Origin: Pogonophryne albipinna | Taxonomy: Eukaryota; Chordata; Actinopteri; Perciformes; Artedidraconidae | Reading direction: 5' to 3' | DNA length: 64,000 nt | Assembly (NCBI GenBank): GCA_028583405.1 | Contig: CM053246.1 | Location: 2,290,570 to 2,354,569, forward strand | Shown: in pieces, positions 24,730 to 35,813 of the stretch | Layout: each line of letters starts with the position of its first letter | Numbering within the stretch: the stretch's first letter is position 1 | The notes under the pieces: model-generated | The model's input: the letters and a program-made list of their open reading frames with translations, nothing else | The model's database searches: none | Told to the model about the DNA's origin: nothing | Translations under genes and position numbers: made by a program

Positions 24730-24851
24730 GATTTTATGACGGCAGAAATTTAGTTTCCCCTCCTCGGGGCAGATTCTTTATGTGCTCACGGACTCCTAGT
24801 GGACGTTAAAAATAAACGCTTGGTTGATGCCTTGACGTTTTCCTTCTTCGT

Positions 24852-25893
24852 GTGTACGCTCGGCAAGGCGGCGTACGATGGGCTGTCGGGTTCGCTGTCG
24901 GGGCGGACACTTTTCTCAGGCTGTTGGCTGAATTTCCAGACCTGACACTGCCCACCTTCTTTGCGTGGATACCACCAGGTGCCCATGCATCCCCTGGACA
25001 TTCCCAAGACGGCAGTGATAACGCCGTTTGGACTTTTCGAGTTCCTGCGGATGCCTTTTGGGCTCAAGAATGCCGCTCAAACGTTCCAGCGCCTGATGGA
25101 TTCGGTGCTGCGGGACCTGCCGTTTGTGTTCGTCTACCTGGACGACATACTAGTCGCCAGCGCTTCGGTGGAAGAGCACCTGTCCCACCTCCGAGCCCTT
25201 TTCACGAGGCTCAGCCAACACGGGTTGATAATCAATCCTGCAAAGTGCCAGTTCGGGGTGTTTGACATTGACTTCCTCGGACACCGCATCACCAAGGGCG
25301 GTGCAGCACCCCTGCCGGCGAAGGTTGAAGCTGTTGCGGTGTTTTCTTGCCCGCTCACAGCCTGGTCGCTCCGTGAGTTCCTGGGGATGGTGAATTTCTA
25401 CCACTGTTTCATCGTCCGGCTTTGAAGGGTAAGGCCCCCATCTCAGCAGCTGAGATTGCTTTTACGGAGGTCAAGACCGCGTTGGCTCAGGCGGCCTGGT
25501 TGGCGCACCCATCATCCACGGCTCCCATCTCCATTACCACTGACGCATCGGACTACGCCGTTGGTGCGGTGCACGAGCAGTGGGTGGAGGGCGCTTGGCA
25601 GCCACTCGCCTTTTTCAGCCGTCAGCTGACGCCCAGGGAACGCAGGTACAGCGCCTTTGACCGAGAGCTGTGAATTTACGGCGTTTGTCGACCACAAGTG
25701 GCGGAGCCTTGGCTTGCACGTCAGCAGCGGCAGCTGTCTTACATCTCGGAGTTCACCACAGACATTAAGCACGTGGCTGGCAAATCGAACCTGGTCGCAG
25801 ATTGCCTCTCCAGAGTCGTCATCGGAGCCGTCACTATACCTGCATGGCGGCGGACCAGGTCACAGACCCCGGCGTCCAGGCCCTGAAGGATGA
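24852..25893 (+). pseudogene. Reverse transcriptase and RNase H remnant, second Gypsy
   Basis: Pieces of Pol are read in shifting frames. Before 24960 a linker (AEFPDLTLPTF) is present. It jumps straight to GYHQVPMHP of the palm, so the fingers part, roughly 90 codons in related elements, is deleted. The YLDD box ([11 protein letters not shown]) and the FGVFDIDFLGH block follow. The connection region is cut after VNFYH. RNase H has TTDASDYAVGAV (25530-25580) and SRQLTPRERRYSAFDREL, then a stop at 25671-25673. A last block (RQLSYISEFTTDIKH, ending LVADCLSR) lies in another frame. Confidence 0.8.
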
Positions 25894-26269
25894 GGGCGTG
25901 GGGCTGCGCTTGGAGGACGTGGTGTTCGGCGACGCGGGCGTTACTCTCCTGTGTGACGTCTCCACGGGCCTGCCGCGGCCAGTCATTCCATCGCACTTGT
26001 TGGTCGACCTGGGTGACAGGGCCGACCACGTCTCGGTGGACCGGGTGAAGGTTGCTCACCTGGACTTGGACCAGCCGGTGGTGCTGGCTCGACCTCCGCG
26101 ACGGGGCTGCCGCCCGGCCTCGACCCCTGTCACAAAATTGGCGCCTGCGGTTCCGGTCCCATCTCTTCCAGCCGCCCCTTCAGAGGTCGCCTCCCCGGCT
26201 CCCGTTCTTCAGAGTCGGGGTGGTCAGCTTGTCGTTCCTCCCCGCCGCACAGACTTTGTGTATGAGTGA
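25844..26269 (+). pseudogene. Integrase-flanking remnant, second Gypsy
   Basis: The frame runs from the linker before integrase directly into the Pro-rich C-terminal tail (DLDQPVVLARPPRRGC onward), ending at the TGA at 26267-26269. The zinc-binding and catalytic core of integrase are missing. This is therefore a deletion derivative, mobile only if helped by an intact relative. Confidence 0.65.
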
Positions 26270-26284
26270 ATTCTGGGGGACTTG

Positions 26285-26487
26285 TGTGGTGACAGTTACG
26301 GGACATAATTCACTGAGTCATATAGTGTGTGTTGCACTACGGACGAGTTAGTGAGTGCACCGGTGTTGTGGTCTAATCTAGCTTGACATGAGTAGTGAGC
26401 AGATGTACGTCTTTATACTAATGGATAATAAAGTGTGGAGTTCCATACTGAACACACCGCCTCTGACTCCCTTTCATCGGCTCTACA
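26285..26487 (+). repeat. 3' LTR of second Gypsy
   Basis: A 203-bp LTR (TGTGGTGACAG...GGCTCTACA) without the solo-LTR insertion of its partner. An AATAAAG signal lies at about 26428-26434. It is followed by the duplicated TCCT. Confidence 0.9.
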
Positions 26488-26659
26488 TCCTATAACATAT
26501 CATTCATGTACAGCAAACCATGATTTGATTTTTCATCAAACACAGTAGTAGTTTATTACAGGTAAAAATAACTTAACCTTCTTCCGTTCTACGCCTCAAA
26601 GGTCTATAATCGAATCTGTACATGTTATGGAGGTTCTGCAGGGTGTGGGGTATGTATGG

Positions 26660-27170
26660 CAGAGTCCTGCACGGGTCTGATTTTCAAGACCCGCTCCCGT
26701 CCCGCACCCGCGACGTGCAATACCGAACCTGCCCCGCTACCCGCACATATTGCCAATTTGTTCCGCAACCCGACCCGACCCGTCGGCACAAGATCCGCAA
26801 CCCGACCCGAACCCGCATAGCCTATATATGAGCAGTGAAAATGTGCAATTATTAAGACACGCAGTTGCATATTTGTCTCAAAAAGCGTGGGATGTTGGTT
26901 ATTTTCTCCATCTAGGACGACACCAAAAGCCTCCCAGACGTTGGATTTCGCTCTTGAGGAAGTGTTATTGAAAATGCTGTATTCTTCGCTAGAGAGCTTC
27001 ACCTCAGCCATTTCGAATGTGGCGCGCACAGCAGCAGATTGATGCGCTGCAGAGGTTATGATTATGCGCGGTCCCGCGGGGGAGAGGTCTGAGGATTTAA
27101 ACATTAAACTAAATTATTATTATTTTAATATATTTATTATGCAATACCCGCGACCCGACCCGCATCATCT
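26660..27170. mobile_element. hAT-like fragment rich in ACCCGACCCG
   Basis: It begins CAGAGTCCTGCACGGGTCTG, a hAT-type start, with repeated CCCGACCCG words in the first 160 bp and again near 27150. The expected reverse-complement end is missing, so the right side is probably truncated and the end coordinate is approximate. Confidence 0.45.
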
Positions 27171-27665
27171 TTGTTTTTATGATGTTGGTTGGTGTTTTCA
27201 GCTAGCTGGCTACATAATGTTGTAACTGTCAGCTAGGCTACCTTTCTAATTTATTTGCAACTAAAGTGCACCTAAATAACAACAGTTGTAGGTACAGTTC
27301 GGTTAGTTAGCGTATAACATATACGGCTAACCCTAACCCTAACGGCATATACGCCATTGTAAAACTGATGTTCTGCTCAGAGCGAGCCGAAAAAAGCACT
27401 GTTAGACATGGGCGGAGCCTCTCTGGTAGTTGACTAATCAGAATAGAGTGGCCGAGCTGACCAATCGGAGCACACTGGGCTCACAGGGAGGGGGGGGGGC
27501 AGGAGCTCCAACAAGCCGTTTAGGACAGAGAGTGAATACACATGCTATACAGAGATGCTGTATGAGAAACCAATGTGAGTTTGGAAAATTGCACAGTATA
27601 AATCTATTTTAGCATACCTCAACAATGGAATTATGATCAGTAAAAATGGCCATGACATGGGACCT

Positions 27666-27775
27666 TTAAAGCTATTTTCCAAAATCCTATGGAGAGAAAT
27701 CCCATTGCTTTTTTGTCGAGGGAACCCGAGCGCAGCTTACTTCCGGATTTTAGGACGCGTCACTGCACCACTAAG
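27666..27775. mobile_element. ISL2EU-type terminal segment, second half
   Basis: It continues the segment broken at 13557: AGCTATTTTCCAAAATCC through TTAGGACGCGTCACTGC, matching the right terminal repeat of the ISL2EU at 35600-35700. This shows that the 14-kb nest entered an existing ISL2EU-derived copy. Confidence 0.7.
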
Positions 27776-28375
27776 TTGATGCGATTTGATTGGATTGTGA
27801 GGCAAGGGAAGCCAGCCGCATCTGGCTCAAGCCCCCAGGAAGTGCGCCGGACTCTGAGGAAAATATTTGTTGTGGTCAAACGGCGGTAAGACACTTCCGT
27901 TAGGTTGCTGGGCCCGGAAACACTTTTTTTTTCCAATTGACTTACATTGGGAAAGAGTGGTCTGTAAATCGTTGGATAATACTTTTTTAAACTAAATAAA
28001 CTACCCAGTATGAACATTTGTATAGCCCTTATTAAAACATTCGGTCCTCAAGTTGTAAAATGTGCAAATTACGCTATTCTGAGTTATTTTCCTCGGCATT
28101 ATGAACGCGGATCCAACCCACGGCACCGCGCCGGCCGGCACGTTCATGTCACGTGTTCAGTACTACATACGTTTTACCTTTACCCATGGATGCACAATAA
28201 GAACGGACCCATATCACCTTACTGCCAGCCCACGGAGCTGTAATAATGGATATATTGCACATGTTTGCATGGTACTGGATTGTTATGATGGATTTGATAT
28301 TAACGAGGCGGCCGCGGCAGTTAGCAGCTGGCGGCTAGCTAGTCATTAAGCTAATTTACACATCAATCGTATGAC

Positions 28376-28463
28376 TCTCCCTAGGTGACTCGGACTTGGA
28401 CTCGAAGAGTGGTGACTCGAGAGTGACTTGAACTCGTGAATTAGTGACTTAACTACAACACTG
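28376..28463. mobile_element. hAT-like end rich in GACTCG repeats, right part
   Basis: GTGACTCGGACTTGGACTCG repeats end in CTACAACACTG, the mirror of a hAT CAGTGTTGTAG start. It may be the other half of the fragment at 7323, but flanking octamers do not match. Confidence 0.45.
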
Positions 28464-29545
28464 CCACCTATGTTGAAAATATCAACAGCCAAAAAACAAT
28501 ATTAGCTGTAAATTGAGGATAAAACCATTCGATAGGTTTCCATAATGTGTCACAGGAAGAGGACATGCTGCACACAGACACGCTCCCCTCCTGCAGTCAG
28601 AATGCAACTTGACCTGAAAGTTGACAGTACAATAGCTTGAAAAGATTTTGGTGACAGTATCCTTCCAATGTTCTAATGTTTAATATTAAAATGATGGGTA
28701 GGGGTTATTAGTTTCCTCTGGTGTGGGGGTCAATCAGACAAATGTAATAGGTAACGAGTTGTCCAACCATATTAGTAGGATATTACCCCATTTAAAAATG
28801 TTAAATGATATAACAGCTACATTCCTGTTTGTGAAAAAGCAGTCTTGTTCACATTATTCACCATTAAAATGTATCCGTGGAGGTTCAGGTATAATTGATC
28901 GCACTCAACAATCCCACCAACTGTCAAGGAAACGAGAAAGTGGTATTCACTGTGCGACTACTGTTCTAGAATTCAGATAGCTTCAGCTGGGTTAATCTGT
29001 CGGCCTGCTTTAGTGTGAGAATGAGAGATGAAGGTGAAACACAAGGTTTTGCATTAAATCCAGGGACGACTCTCTGCCTCTTACCCTTAGGTCAAGAGGT
29101 GACAGCTCAAAGAGCCTTAAATCATGAGAACTGCTTTACCTTTCAGTGGAGCTGCAGAGACGCACCTACACTAAGTCAGTAAAGTCTGAGGATTTATCCG
29201 GCTGTGAACCCCCCCTGTGCTGCATATAAATCAGCTGTGGATGCTGTGTGAGCCTGACAGTCAGGATGTGGCAAGAGGGGTTGTGGAGAGACACAGGGAA
29301 ACCATCAGCTGTATTGCCCTTTAACAGTGTAACACATATATAAAGTAAAATAAACAAATAGCCCAGGATCAAACCTCTGACATCATGCAGGAGTTCAAAG
29401 TAATTATGATAAAATCCTCTCGTAGCCACAGTTTCAAACTACATTATTTACCTACACTGTGTGGTGTGAATGTGCGTGCTTCGTTAAGCCTTGGGTTGGG
29501 CAGATCAGAACCACGAGCCAAAAAGATAATTCTGTTTTACTTCCA
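28464..29545. other. Stretch without recognised features
   Basis: About 1.1 kb of AT-rich sequence between the two large nests. I see no coding frame with a recognisable product, no inverted ends and no tandem repeat. It may be original host DNA. Confidence 0.5.
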
Positions 29546-30223
29546 TTAACCTCTTAAGCCCGAGGGTCCCCCCAGTGGACCCCTCCCACCGTTTTTTTTT
29601 ACGAGACTATGTCTCAGGGCTTCTTAACATTTATGAAACTATTAATGTTCCATACCCTTTTAACGGTAAGAAACTCATCTAACTGACAATATGAACCATG
29701 TTTAGCTAAAATAAACACAAGAGTAATACCAAGCCTTTGAATTAGCATGGAGCGAAAAAATGCTAACTAATGCTAACGGACTTTTGCACAGCACTCACGG
29801 TAGAAATGCCCTTATTACTTATCGTAACTGCACAAACAAGATATCCGATTAAAGCTGAGACTCCACAGATTCCACACATGTAATGTCATCACTGTACGAC
29901 CCCGAATTCCTGGAGCTATCAGCCAGAAAAGAGAAAGTAAACAACATCCGGTTTCAAAAATATTACAATAATTACGTCTTACCTTTTTTGATTTGTGATC
30001 AAAAGTTGTGTTCAACGTAATAAAAACGCCGCTCAAAGTTAATCCAATGTCTTTGTGTCACGTAGACATTTTTACTGATAATCCATCATCATATTTATGG
30101 CAATATACTGGGTATAAAGTTTTGCCGTCCAGGCTTGTACTTTCAGATATGCTTCGTTTGCTTCTCTATTACGTCCGCAATGGTAATGTTTACGTGGATT
30201 TGGGAACTGCCCATCGATTCTAT

Positions 30224-30390
30224 AGAAAACCGCAGTGACGCGTCCTAAAACCCGGAAGTAAGTTACCATTTTTAGCACTTCCGGTTCCTTCGTCAAAAAA
30301 GCAATGCATTTTCTCCATAGGGTTTTGGAAAATAGCTCGAAATAAGGTCTGTGGTTGACACAAATTTAAGAGATAAATCACGTTTTGTTC
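30224..30390 (+). repeat. ISL2EU left terminal inverted repeat
   Basis: It matches the reverse complement of 35554-35707 with small indels. Inner landmarks are CTTCCGGTTCCTT and GGAAAATAGCTCGAAATAAG. It lies 400 bp before the transposase start and probably contains its promoter. Confidence 0.85.
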
Positions 30391-30790
30391 TACGACATTA
30401 AATACATCAGCAGTGACCCCACTGGTGATTTTTGAAGAGTTTACATGTCTGAAAAACGATGGTTGTTACCGAGTGGCTGAATAGGACTACAGAAATTGTC
30501 GAGGCCGTTGTACGTCATTACGCCGAACACGTAAACACTCCAGCTAAGTTTGTTTTCCCCCGTGTTCTGCTTGAAAGCAAGTACCTGCCTATCTCTAGTA
30601 TCTGTAGTATCTCTAGTATCTGTATATCTATATATCTGACCATTAAAATCTGTATTTTTTTTTAACACCGTAGTTTTACAAATTATAGAATAATTAATTA
30701 CCAGTGTTTTCCAAGTTTACTCGGCAGTTTGTTTCGTTAGCTAACGTTAGCTAAAGCTAGCTAAAGCTAGCGCTACTAGTTAGCTACGCA

Positions 30791-32837
30791 ATGGTTTGTT
30801 GCTTTGCTCCGGGTTGCAGCCACAGGTCTTCGCATGAAACGTGCTCGTTCTATCGTTTCCCGGCCAATGTTTTCCAAAGGAGAGACTGGATTCGTGCTAT
30901 GAGGTAAGCTGACATTACATTTTTGTCCATGTCACGGTAAAATGTAAATGATGGGTAGTGACTGTATCGCCGTTTTAGAGATGGCGCTGCTGAAAAGACC
31001 GCAACATAAGTAAAGATAATGAATACATCCTATTAAAAACCTGTGTCGCTTATATGATAAGTCTAATTAGTAGGCTACAAGCAGCATAACGTTTCACCAT
31101 GTGACTAAAGATTGTAGTCAGGGAAATCAGTTTGACATATCATATTGACAAATCACCTCTGGCTGGCAGAGAACTCTCTGCTCCATAGCTTCTCTTGGAC
31201 GTAAAATCACATGTACATTTTACATTTATATTCAATTTAATATTCCATCCCTCACATACTTTTGTATATATAATAACTCATATTTTCTTGTTATGCTGCT
31301 GCAACACAAACATTTCCCAAATTGGGATCAATAAAGTAATATATTATCTTAATTAAGAAATCTAACTATTATAATTAGTGTAGCAGCTGACACCTATTTT
31401 CAATATGGATTAATCTACGATTTATTTCTTTAGTTCAATTTTGATCTATACAAATGTCAAAATAGTGAAAATGTTCACGAGACTTATCAAAGTGCAAGGT
31501 TATATCTTTAGATGTTTTGTTTTAGCCTATGTACTGTATGTCTTAATGCTCTTATATGTGACGGTGTGACTAATATTTGATATCTTCCCAACAGACGAGC
31601 TGACAGGAAGCCCAATGCCTGTTCCCGCATCTGCAGCTGTCATTTTCTTTTACAAAAGAGAAAAAGGCCTGTTTCCTTTAAAGCACAGAATGTAGAAGAG
31701 CATTCCTACTGTCTGAGAGGGATAATTGATGGAATGGAGGAAGAAGCTGCGTGTCTAATGACTGAGGAGGAAGCAGGTCCATCAACACAGGCGGCTGCTA
31801 ATGAAGATCCTCAACCACTATCTGAGAATGCCAAGGAGCAAGCAACCACGGTAGAAGAAAAACTTCAAGCTCAGCAAAGACACATAATGCAGCTAGAGAT
31901 CCAGCTAGAGGAGTCCAAGGCAAAGCAGAGTTACTGCCGTGACAAGTATTCTGCCTCTCAGCTGAGTGAAAAGGTTCTTCGGATGGAGACAGGATTGCCA
32001 GATAGAGACACATTCAGTGCTGTGTGTGAGTATGTTGCTCGTTTTGAGGGTTCCATTACATACCCAGAAGGTTGGTTCCCCAAAGCACTGAGTCTTGAAG
32101 ACCAAGTTTGCATGACCCTCATAAAACTGCGTCATAATTACACACACCTTCATCTGGCTGCACTCTTTCACTGCGGTGAAAGCACTGTCAGAAATGTGAT
32201 TGTAACATTTATAGAGGTTCTCCATAAATTACTTTTTAAGGACATAATGAGTACTGTTCCCAGCCGGGAGAAAAATAAAACCAGCTTGCCTTCTTCATTT
32301 CGGCACATCCAAAACTGCAGAATGATAGTGGATTGTACGGACATCAAAATTGCTATCCCCAAGCAAATGGATATCCAGAAAGAGACCTACTCTGCTTACC
32401 GTGGCATGCACTCCTTCAAACTACTGCTGGGGGTAGCACCGCATGCTGTGATCACATACTGCAGCAAACTATACCCAGGATCAACAAGTGACAAAGAGAT
32501 AGTACGGGATTCTGGTGTTCTTCAGCATTTCAAACCTGGAGATCTGATATTGGCTGACAAGGGATTCTTAATCCAGAACATTCTTCCTGAAGGAGTCACC
32601 GTCAACATTCCCCCATTCCTCTGTCATGGCCAACTGACACACAGCGAAGCACAGGCTACAAAGCTTATCGCACAAAATAGGATTCACGTCGAGAGAGCAA
32701 ATGCTCGTTTGAAAGAATTTAGGATCCTAAAGTTCATTCCATCTCACCTGAGGCACTTCGCAGATAAACTGGTGCAGGTATGTTGCGCACTAGTGAACTT
32801 CCAACGTCCTCTCATAAAAGAGGTGGCAGAAAAATAG
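30791..32837 (+). CDS. ISL2EU transposase (THAP zinc finger plus DDE_4-type nuclease), two exons
   Basis: Predicted to bind the element ends and cut them. Exon 1 is 30791-30903 (donor GTAAGC) and exon 2 is 31595-32837 (acceptor CCAACAG). The splice is in frame and gives 451 residues without a stop. Residues 1-55 form a THAP finger with C4, C9, C51, H54, W33 and the FP pair. A coiled-coil-like stretch (about 120-155) and a helix-turn-helix-like LRHNYTHLHLAALF follow. The catalytic triad is visible as VDCTD (D284), LADKG (D359) and HVERANAR (E404), matching IS5/DDE_4 transposases related to HARBI1. AATAAA lies at 33036-33041. All key residues are present, so the protein could be active. Exon borders are read by eye from splice consensus and domain continuity. 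Confidence 0.88.
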
Positions 32838-33062
32838 TGTCTTTTCACATGTAAACACATGTTTCATACACATCTTTTCAACTCTGTAAGCCCCCCTCCC
32901 CCCGTCTCAATCAACTTCCTCTTGACTGACTTGTCTGTTTATTTCATTTTACTATATTTATTTGTTTGCCTGTCCTTGTTTCTCTACCCTCCCTCATACT
33001 GTAAACGTCTTTGAGTTGTAGAAAAGCGCTATATAAATAAAATGTATTATTATTATTATTAT

Positions 33063-33275
33063 TATACTTTGTTTTACATTTTGAGTTCATCATTACACTC
33101 AAACTGTCTTTTCATTGGGTGCATTTTATTTCTTTTATTTAGATTCTTCTGTTTAATCAATCCAGAAACATGTTTCATACTTTGTTTTACATTTTGAGTT
33201 CATCATTAAACTCAAACAATGTCTTTAAACTGGGTGCATTTTATTTCTTTTATTTAGGTTCTGTTTAATACACAT
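33063..33275. repeat. Tandem pair of ~113-bp units with preceding ATT microsatellite
   Basis: Two similar copies of a unit containing TACTTTGTTTTACATTTTGA and GGGTGCATTTTATTTC lie side by side after an (ATT)n run (33045-33063). They sit in the spacer between the two convergent ISL2EU genes, after the poly(A) signal of the transposase. Confidence 0.75.
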
Positions 33276-33859
33276 GTTAATTTGACTCAGATGTGCTGAT
33301 AATATCTGCAAATATAAATCTATAAACTGTCTTTTTACCTTGAAAAGTCTGGCCTCTCGGGTAGGCTCATGTTTGTTTTTCTGTCTTTCTCTATCAAAAA
33401 CGTTACTCCAAAGAATGGTTTGTGATTTGGGATTCAGAGGCAGGCTTGAATCAAGAAACCACAATAGTTTTCTGCATGGACTGCCTTTTTTTATTACGAA
33501 ATATTATTTTGTAAATATGTTATTCTCTGTAGTCAGAAACCTAACACTCTAACAACCACAACAATGCAAAGGTGAGTAAATGTAAATTAAAAACGATTCA
33601 CAATTTCTTAAAATTACTATATTTGAAAATGATAGATTTATGATCTTTTTCATCGAACATATGAACGACTCAAACAAGGATCGCAGCAGCTACAAGAAAG
33701 ATCTTCAAAGGGGAACCATAACATCCTGAAGATGAGTTTTCTCTAAAAAAAATATTAAATTTTAACAGCAGTGCTCTCTGAACTCAGAACAAGTCAATTA
33801 ATATGCCTTTTTGTTTTTCGGTCTTTTTCAGAAAATAACCACAACAGTGACAAAGGTGA

Positions 33860-35321
33860 TTATTCCGGCAGTGCCAGCTTTGGAAGCATGTGGGCCTTGA
33901 AAAAGTCCCCAAGAGCCAACAGGTTAGGCTGCCAATTGTCATCTCGGGCTATCGGAATGATGACACTGTCTTTCGTAGTCCAGACCACAAAGTAGCAAGT
34001 CTCTCTTGCAGTGAGGTGAAGCTGACCTTGCACTTGGTGCCAGTAAGGATGTTCCTCACGCAGGCTGAATGTTTCTCCTTCCTTACTGACACAGAAGCCC
34101 TTGATTTGCAATGCTTCACTAATTGTCATTTCCCTGGCTCCGTAGGGACACTTTACCTCCAGCACAGCGGAAGACCCTACCAGACCATCTGGAGATGCCC
34201 CCAACACTCCTGATTGGGAGAGCCACAAACCTGACTCATGGACCTGCATCTGGGTTGCAGTGGTGAATGCCCTGACGCCCTCACATTCATTCATAGTCCC
34301 CCACTGTACAGACAAAACACCATCAAGGGCCTGTTGTTGCCCTAGCACCCTGGCACTAAGGGAAGCAGTCACACGCTTTGACCTCAGGACAGCTCCAAAG
34401 TTGCTGGCAGTCAACCTTCCTTTCCTGAACAAATGCCAGTTTGGGTTGGTTCGCTGACCAGTGGTAGCCACCTGAATTGCCCTCTGTTGCTCCTCAGACA
34501 ATGCCATGCTTGCCACAATTGCCTCAGGTCCCTGATGCCCAACAGATTTGATAATTTCAGGAACAGTAAGTGTTTCCAAGCTGTAGTGTTCCTCTTCTGG
34601 CTCGGGGGAGAGAAGCCAAGACATTCCTGAGAACCTGCCCCCGAGTCTGTCCCTCAGCCAGTCACGATCTTCGGAGGTGGGCTCTCTTGTCAGCGGGTTG
34701 AATGAGTTATTGGTTGGAGGAAATAGCTCCTCCACTGAATGTGTACGTTTAGCCGCCTTTGGCTTCTTCCACTGGCAGGGGGTGTCAGTGCAGCTGAAAT
34801 TGTGGATGGCAAAGATGGCTAATGCAGCTGCATGACTGCATTTCCATTCTCCACGTGGGCATTCACATTTTGTGGAGAGAATTCCCTCTTCTCCTGTAGA
34901 TACCTGTGGTGGTGGGATTGTTTTATTATTTAAAATATATTTACATTTGTAATGCCTTCCCAATTATCCCTTTAATTGTTTATAGCCTACTGTATGTTTA
35001 TTTCATGGATATTTCTGTGTTTTCTGGTGTGTAATATTTATAATAAAGATTTCATGTGACACATAAAATGGATTTGTTGATGGGAATTAATGTCACTAAT
35101 GTGAATAAATTAACTCTAGGTTAACGGTACTCTTGCTATCACTACTCACCGACACTATAAACCTTGTCCCTCATGCTAGCCCTGACAACACCGGTAAGCA
35201 CACCTTCATCTAGGCTGCACTGCTGTACGTCGTGTCCTGACTTGTAGTGGTTCTCTCCTCTATCTACACTCTTCTTGTCATCTTTGTAAAACGATATCAG
35301 ACTGGTAATTGACACAGCCAT
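33860..35321 (-). CDS. ISL2EU accessory protein: SWIM zinc finger plus YqaJ-type exonuclease, two exons
   Basis: A second protein of the transposon, with a presumed nuclease role in transposition that is not established. Exon 1 is 35321-35150 (donor GTGAGT) and exon 2 is 34893-33860 (acceptor CTACAG). The splice is in frame and gives 401 residues. The SWIM motif CECPRGEWKCSH (pattern CxC...CxH) follows the junction closely. The C-terminal half is a YqaJ/lambda-exonuclease-like fold: RKGRLTASNFGAVL, WGTMNECEGVRAF (catalytic Glu), GASPDGLVG (catalytic Asp) and LEVKCPYG (Glu-x-Lys). All expected catalytic positions are kept. It is transcribed from the right terminal repeat toward the transposase gene. 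An alternative acceptor at CCACAG would put exon 2 out of frame. Confidence 0.88.
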
Positions 35322-35553
35322 GACTTCTAGTTAAATTCAGTGTGGCTAAAATGAAAAGCTTTGTTAAAATATGCAAGCACGCGAAAGTCAGTTAAAACGA
35401 TCTAAAGTTGGCGTGACGTTGAAGTCGTGCGACCCTGCTGCTGTACTTTTTTGTAGTTCGTTTATAGCATAACGTTAGCATTTTGCTTCTGGCGACTAGA
35501 TTTATTATTCAAAAATTATAAAAGTAGGGTAGACATGTGGAGATTATCCGGCT

Positions 35554-35707
35554 GAACAAAACGTGATCCGTCTCTTAAATGTGTGTCAACCACAGACCTT
35601 ATTTCGAGCTATTTTCCAAAATCCTATGGAGAAATTGAATTGGTTTTTGACAAAGGAACCGGAAGAAGTTTACATCCGGGTCTTAGGACGCGTCACTGCG
35701 GTTCTCT
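35554..35707 (-). repeat. ISL2EU right terminal inverted repeat
   Basis: It matches 30224-30390 inverted and lies 230 bp before the start of the YqaJ gene. The same sequence, extended inward by AAAGTAGGGTAGACATGTGG, is seen at 13440/27666 and at 57640-57828 in other elements. Confidence 0.85.
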
Positions 35708-35813
35708 ATTGGATGTAATGGTTAAGAAAAAGGTGTAAATCACCCAAATCGACCAATGGGTTCCAGAGATATGGTCCTGCGTAAAGTATAAAGAATGCCA
35801 GCCATTACGCAGC

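Larger units (their letters stand above)
23071..26487 (+). mobile_element. Second Gypsy-type LTR retrotransposon, internally deleted
   Basis: LTRs starting TGTGGTGACAGTTACGGGAC and ending GGCTCTACA bound the element. A 4-bp TCCT duplication is at 23067-23070 and 26488-26491. A TGGTGACCC primer-binding site (23749-23757) lies one base after the 5' LTR, as for tRNA-primed elements, unlike the neighbouring Gypsy. The order gag, zinc knuckle, protease, reverse transcriptase and RNase H remnant is kept, but the frame is repeatedly broken. Most of integrase and the first part of reverse transcriptase are missing. The LTRs differ by about five substitutions in 200 bp, so it is older than 14941-22436. 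Confidence 0.9.
13558..27665. mobile_element. TTAA-flanked element (AGGTCCCATG type), host of the nested Gypsy elements
   Basis: The 15-bp inverted ends are AGGTCCCATGTCATG and its reverse complement. TTAA duplications are at 13554-13557 and 27666-27669, and the flanks rejoin into one ISL2EU-type terminus when it is removed. TTAA targeting with AGG ends fits Kolobok, while piggyBac also uses TTAA, so the assignment is open. Most of its 14 kb is later insertions: a MITE, two Gypsy elements and a hAT-like fragment. The remaining backbone (about 14441-14940, 22442-23066, 26492-27665) has no recognisable gene. Confidence 0.75.
30224..35707. mobile_element. ISL2EU-type DNA transposon, apparently complete
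   Basis: A 5,484-bp element starts AGAAAACCGCAGTGACGCG and ends with the reverse complement of AGAGAACCGCAGTGACGCG. The terminal inverted repeats are ~150-167 bp. A 2-bp AT duplication is at 30222-30223 and 35708-35709. Comparison with the empty site in copy A of the host element shows the exact insertion point. It holds two convergent genes, a THAP-DDE transposase (30791-32837, plus strand) and a SWIM/YqaJ protein (33860-35321, minus strand). Both are open after removing one intron each. From memory, a second YqaJ-type protein and an AT duplication are marks of the ISL2EU superfamily. Confidence 0.9.

Noticed and set aside
27331..27349. Interstitial telomere repeat (CTAACCCTAACCC)
   Set aside because: There are fewer than three units, expected by chance in this composition and in GTTAGC-rich surroundings.
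7323..28463. One giant hAT element spanning 21 kb
   Set aside because: Both ends carry GACTCG-type repeats, but the 8-bp flanks (AGATACTT and CCACCTAT) do not match and the terminal words differ, so I list two fragments.
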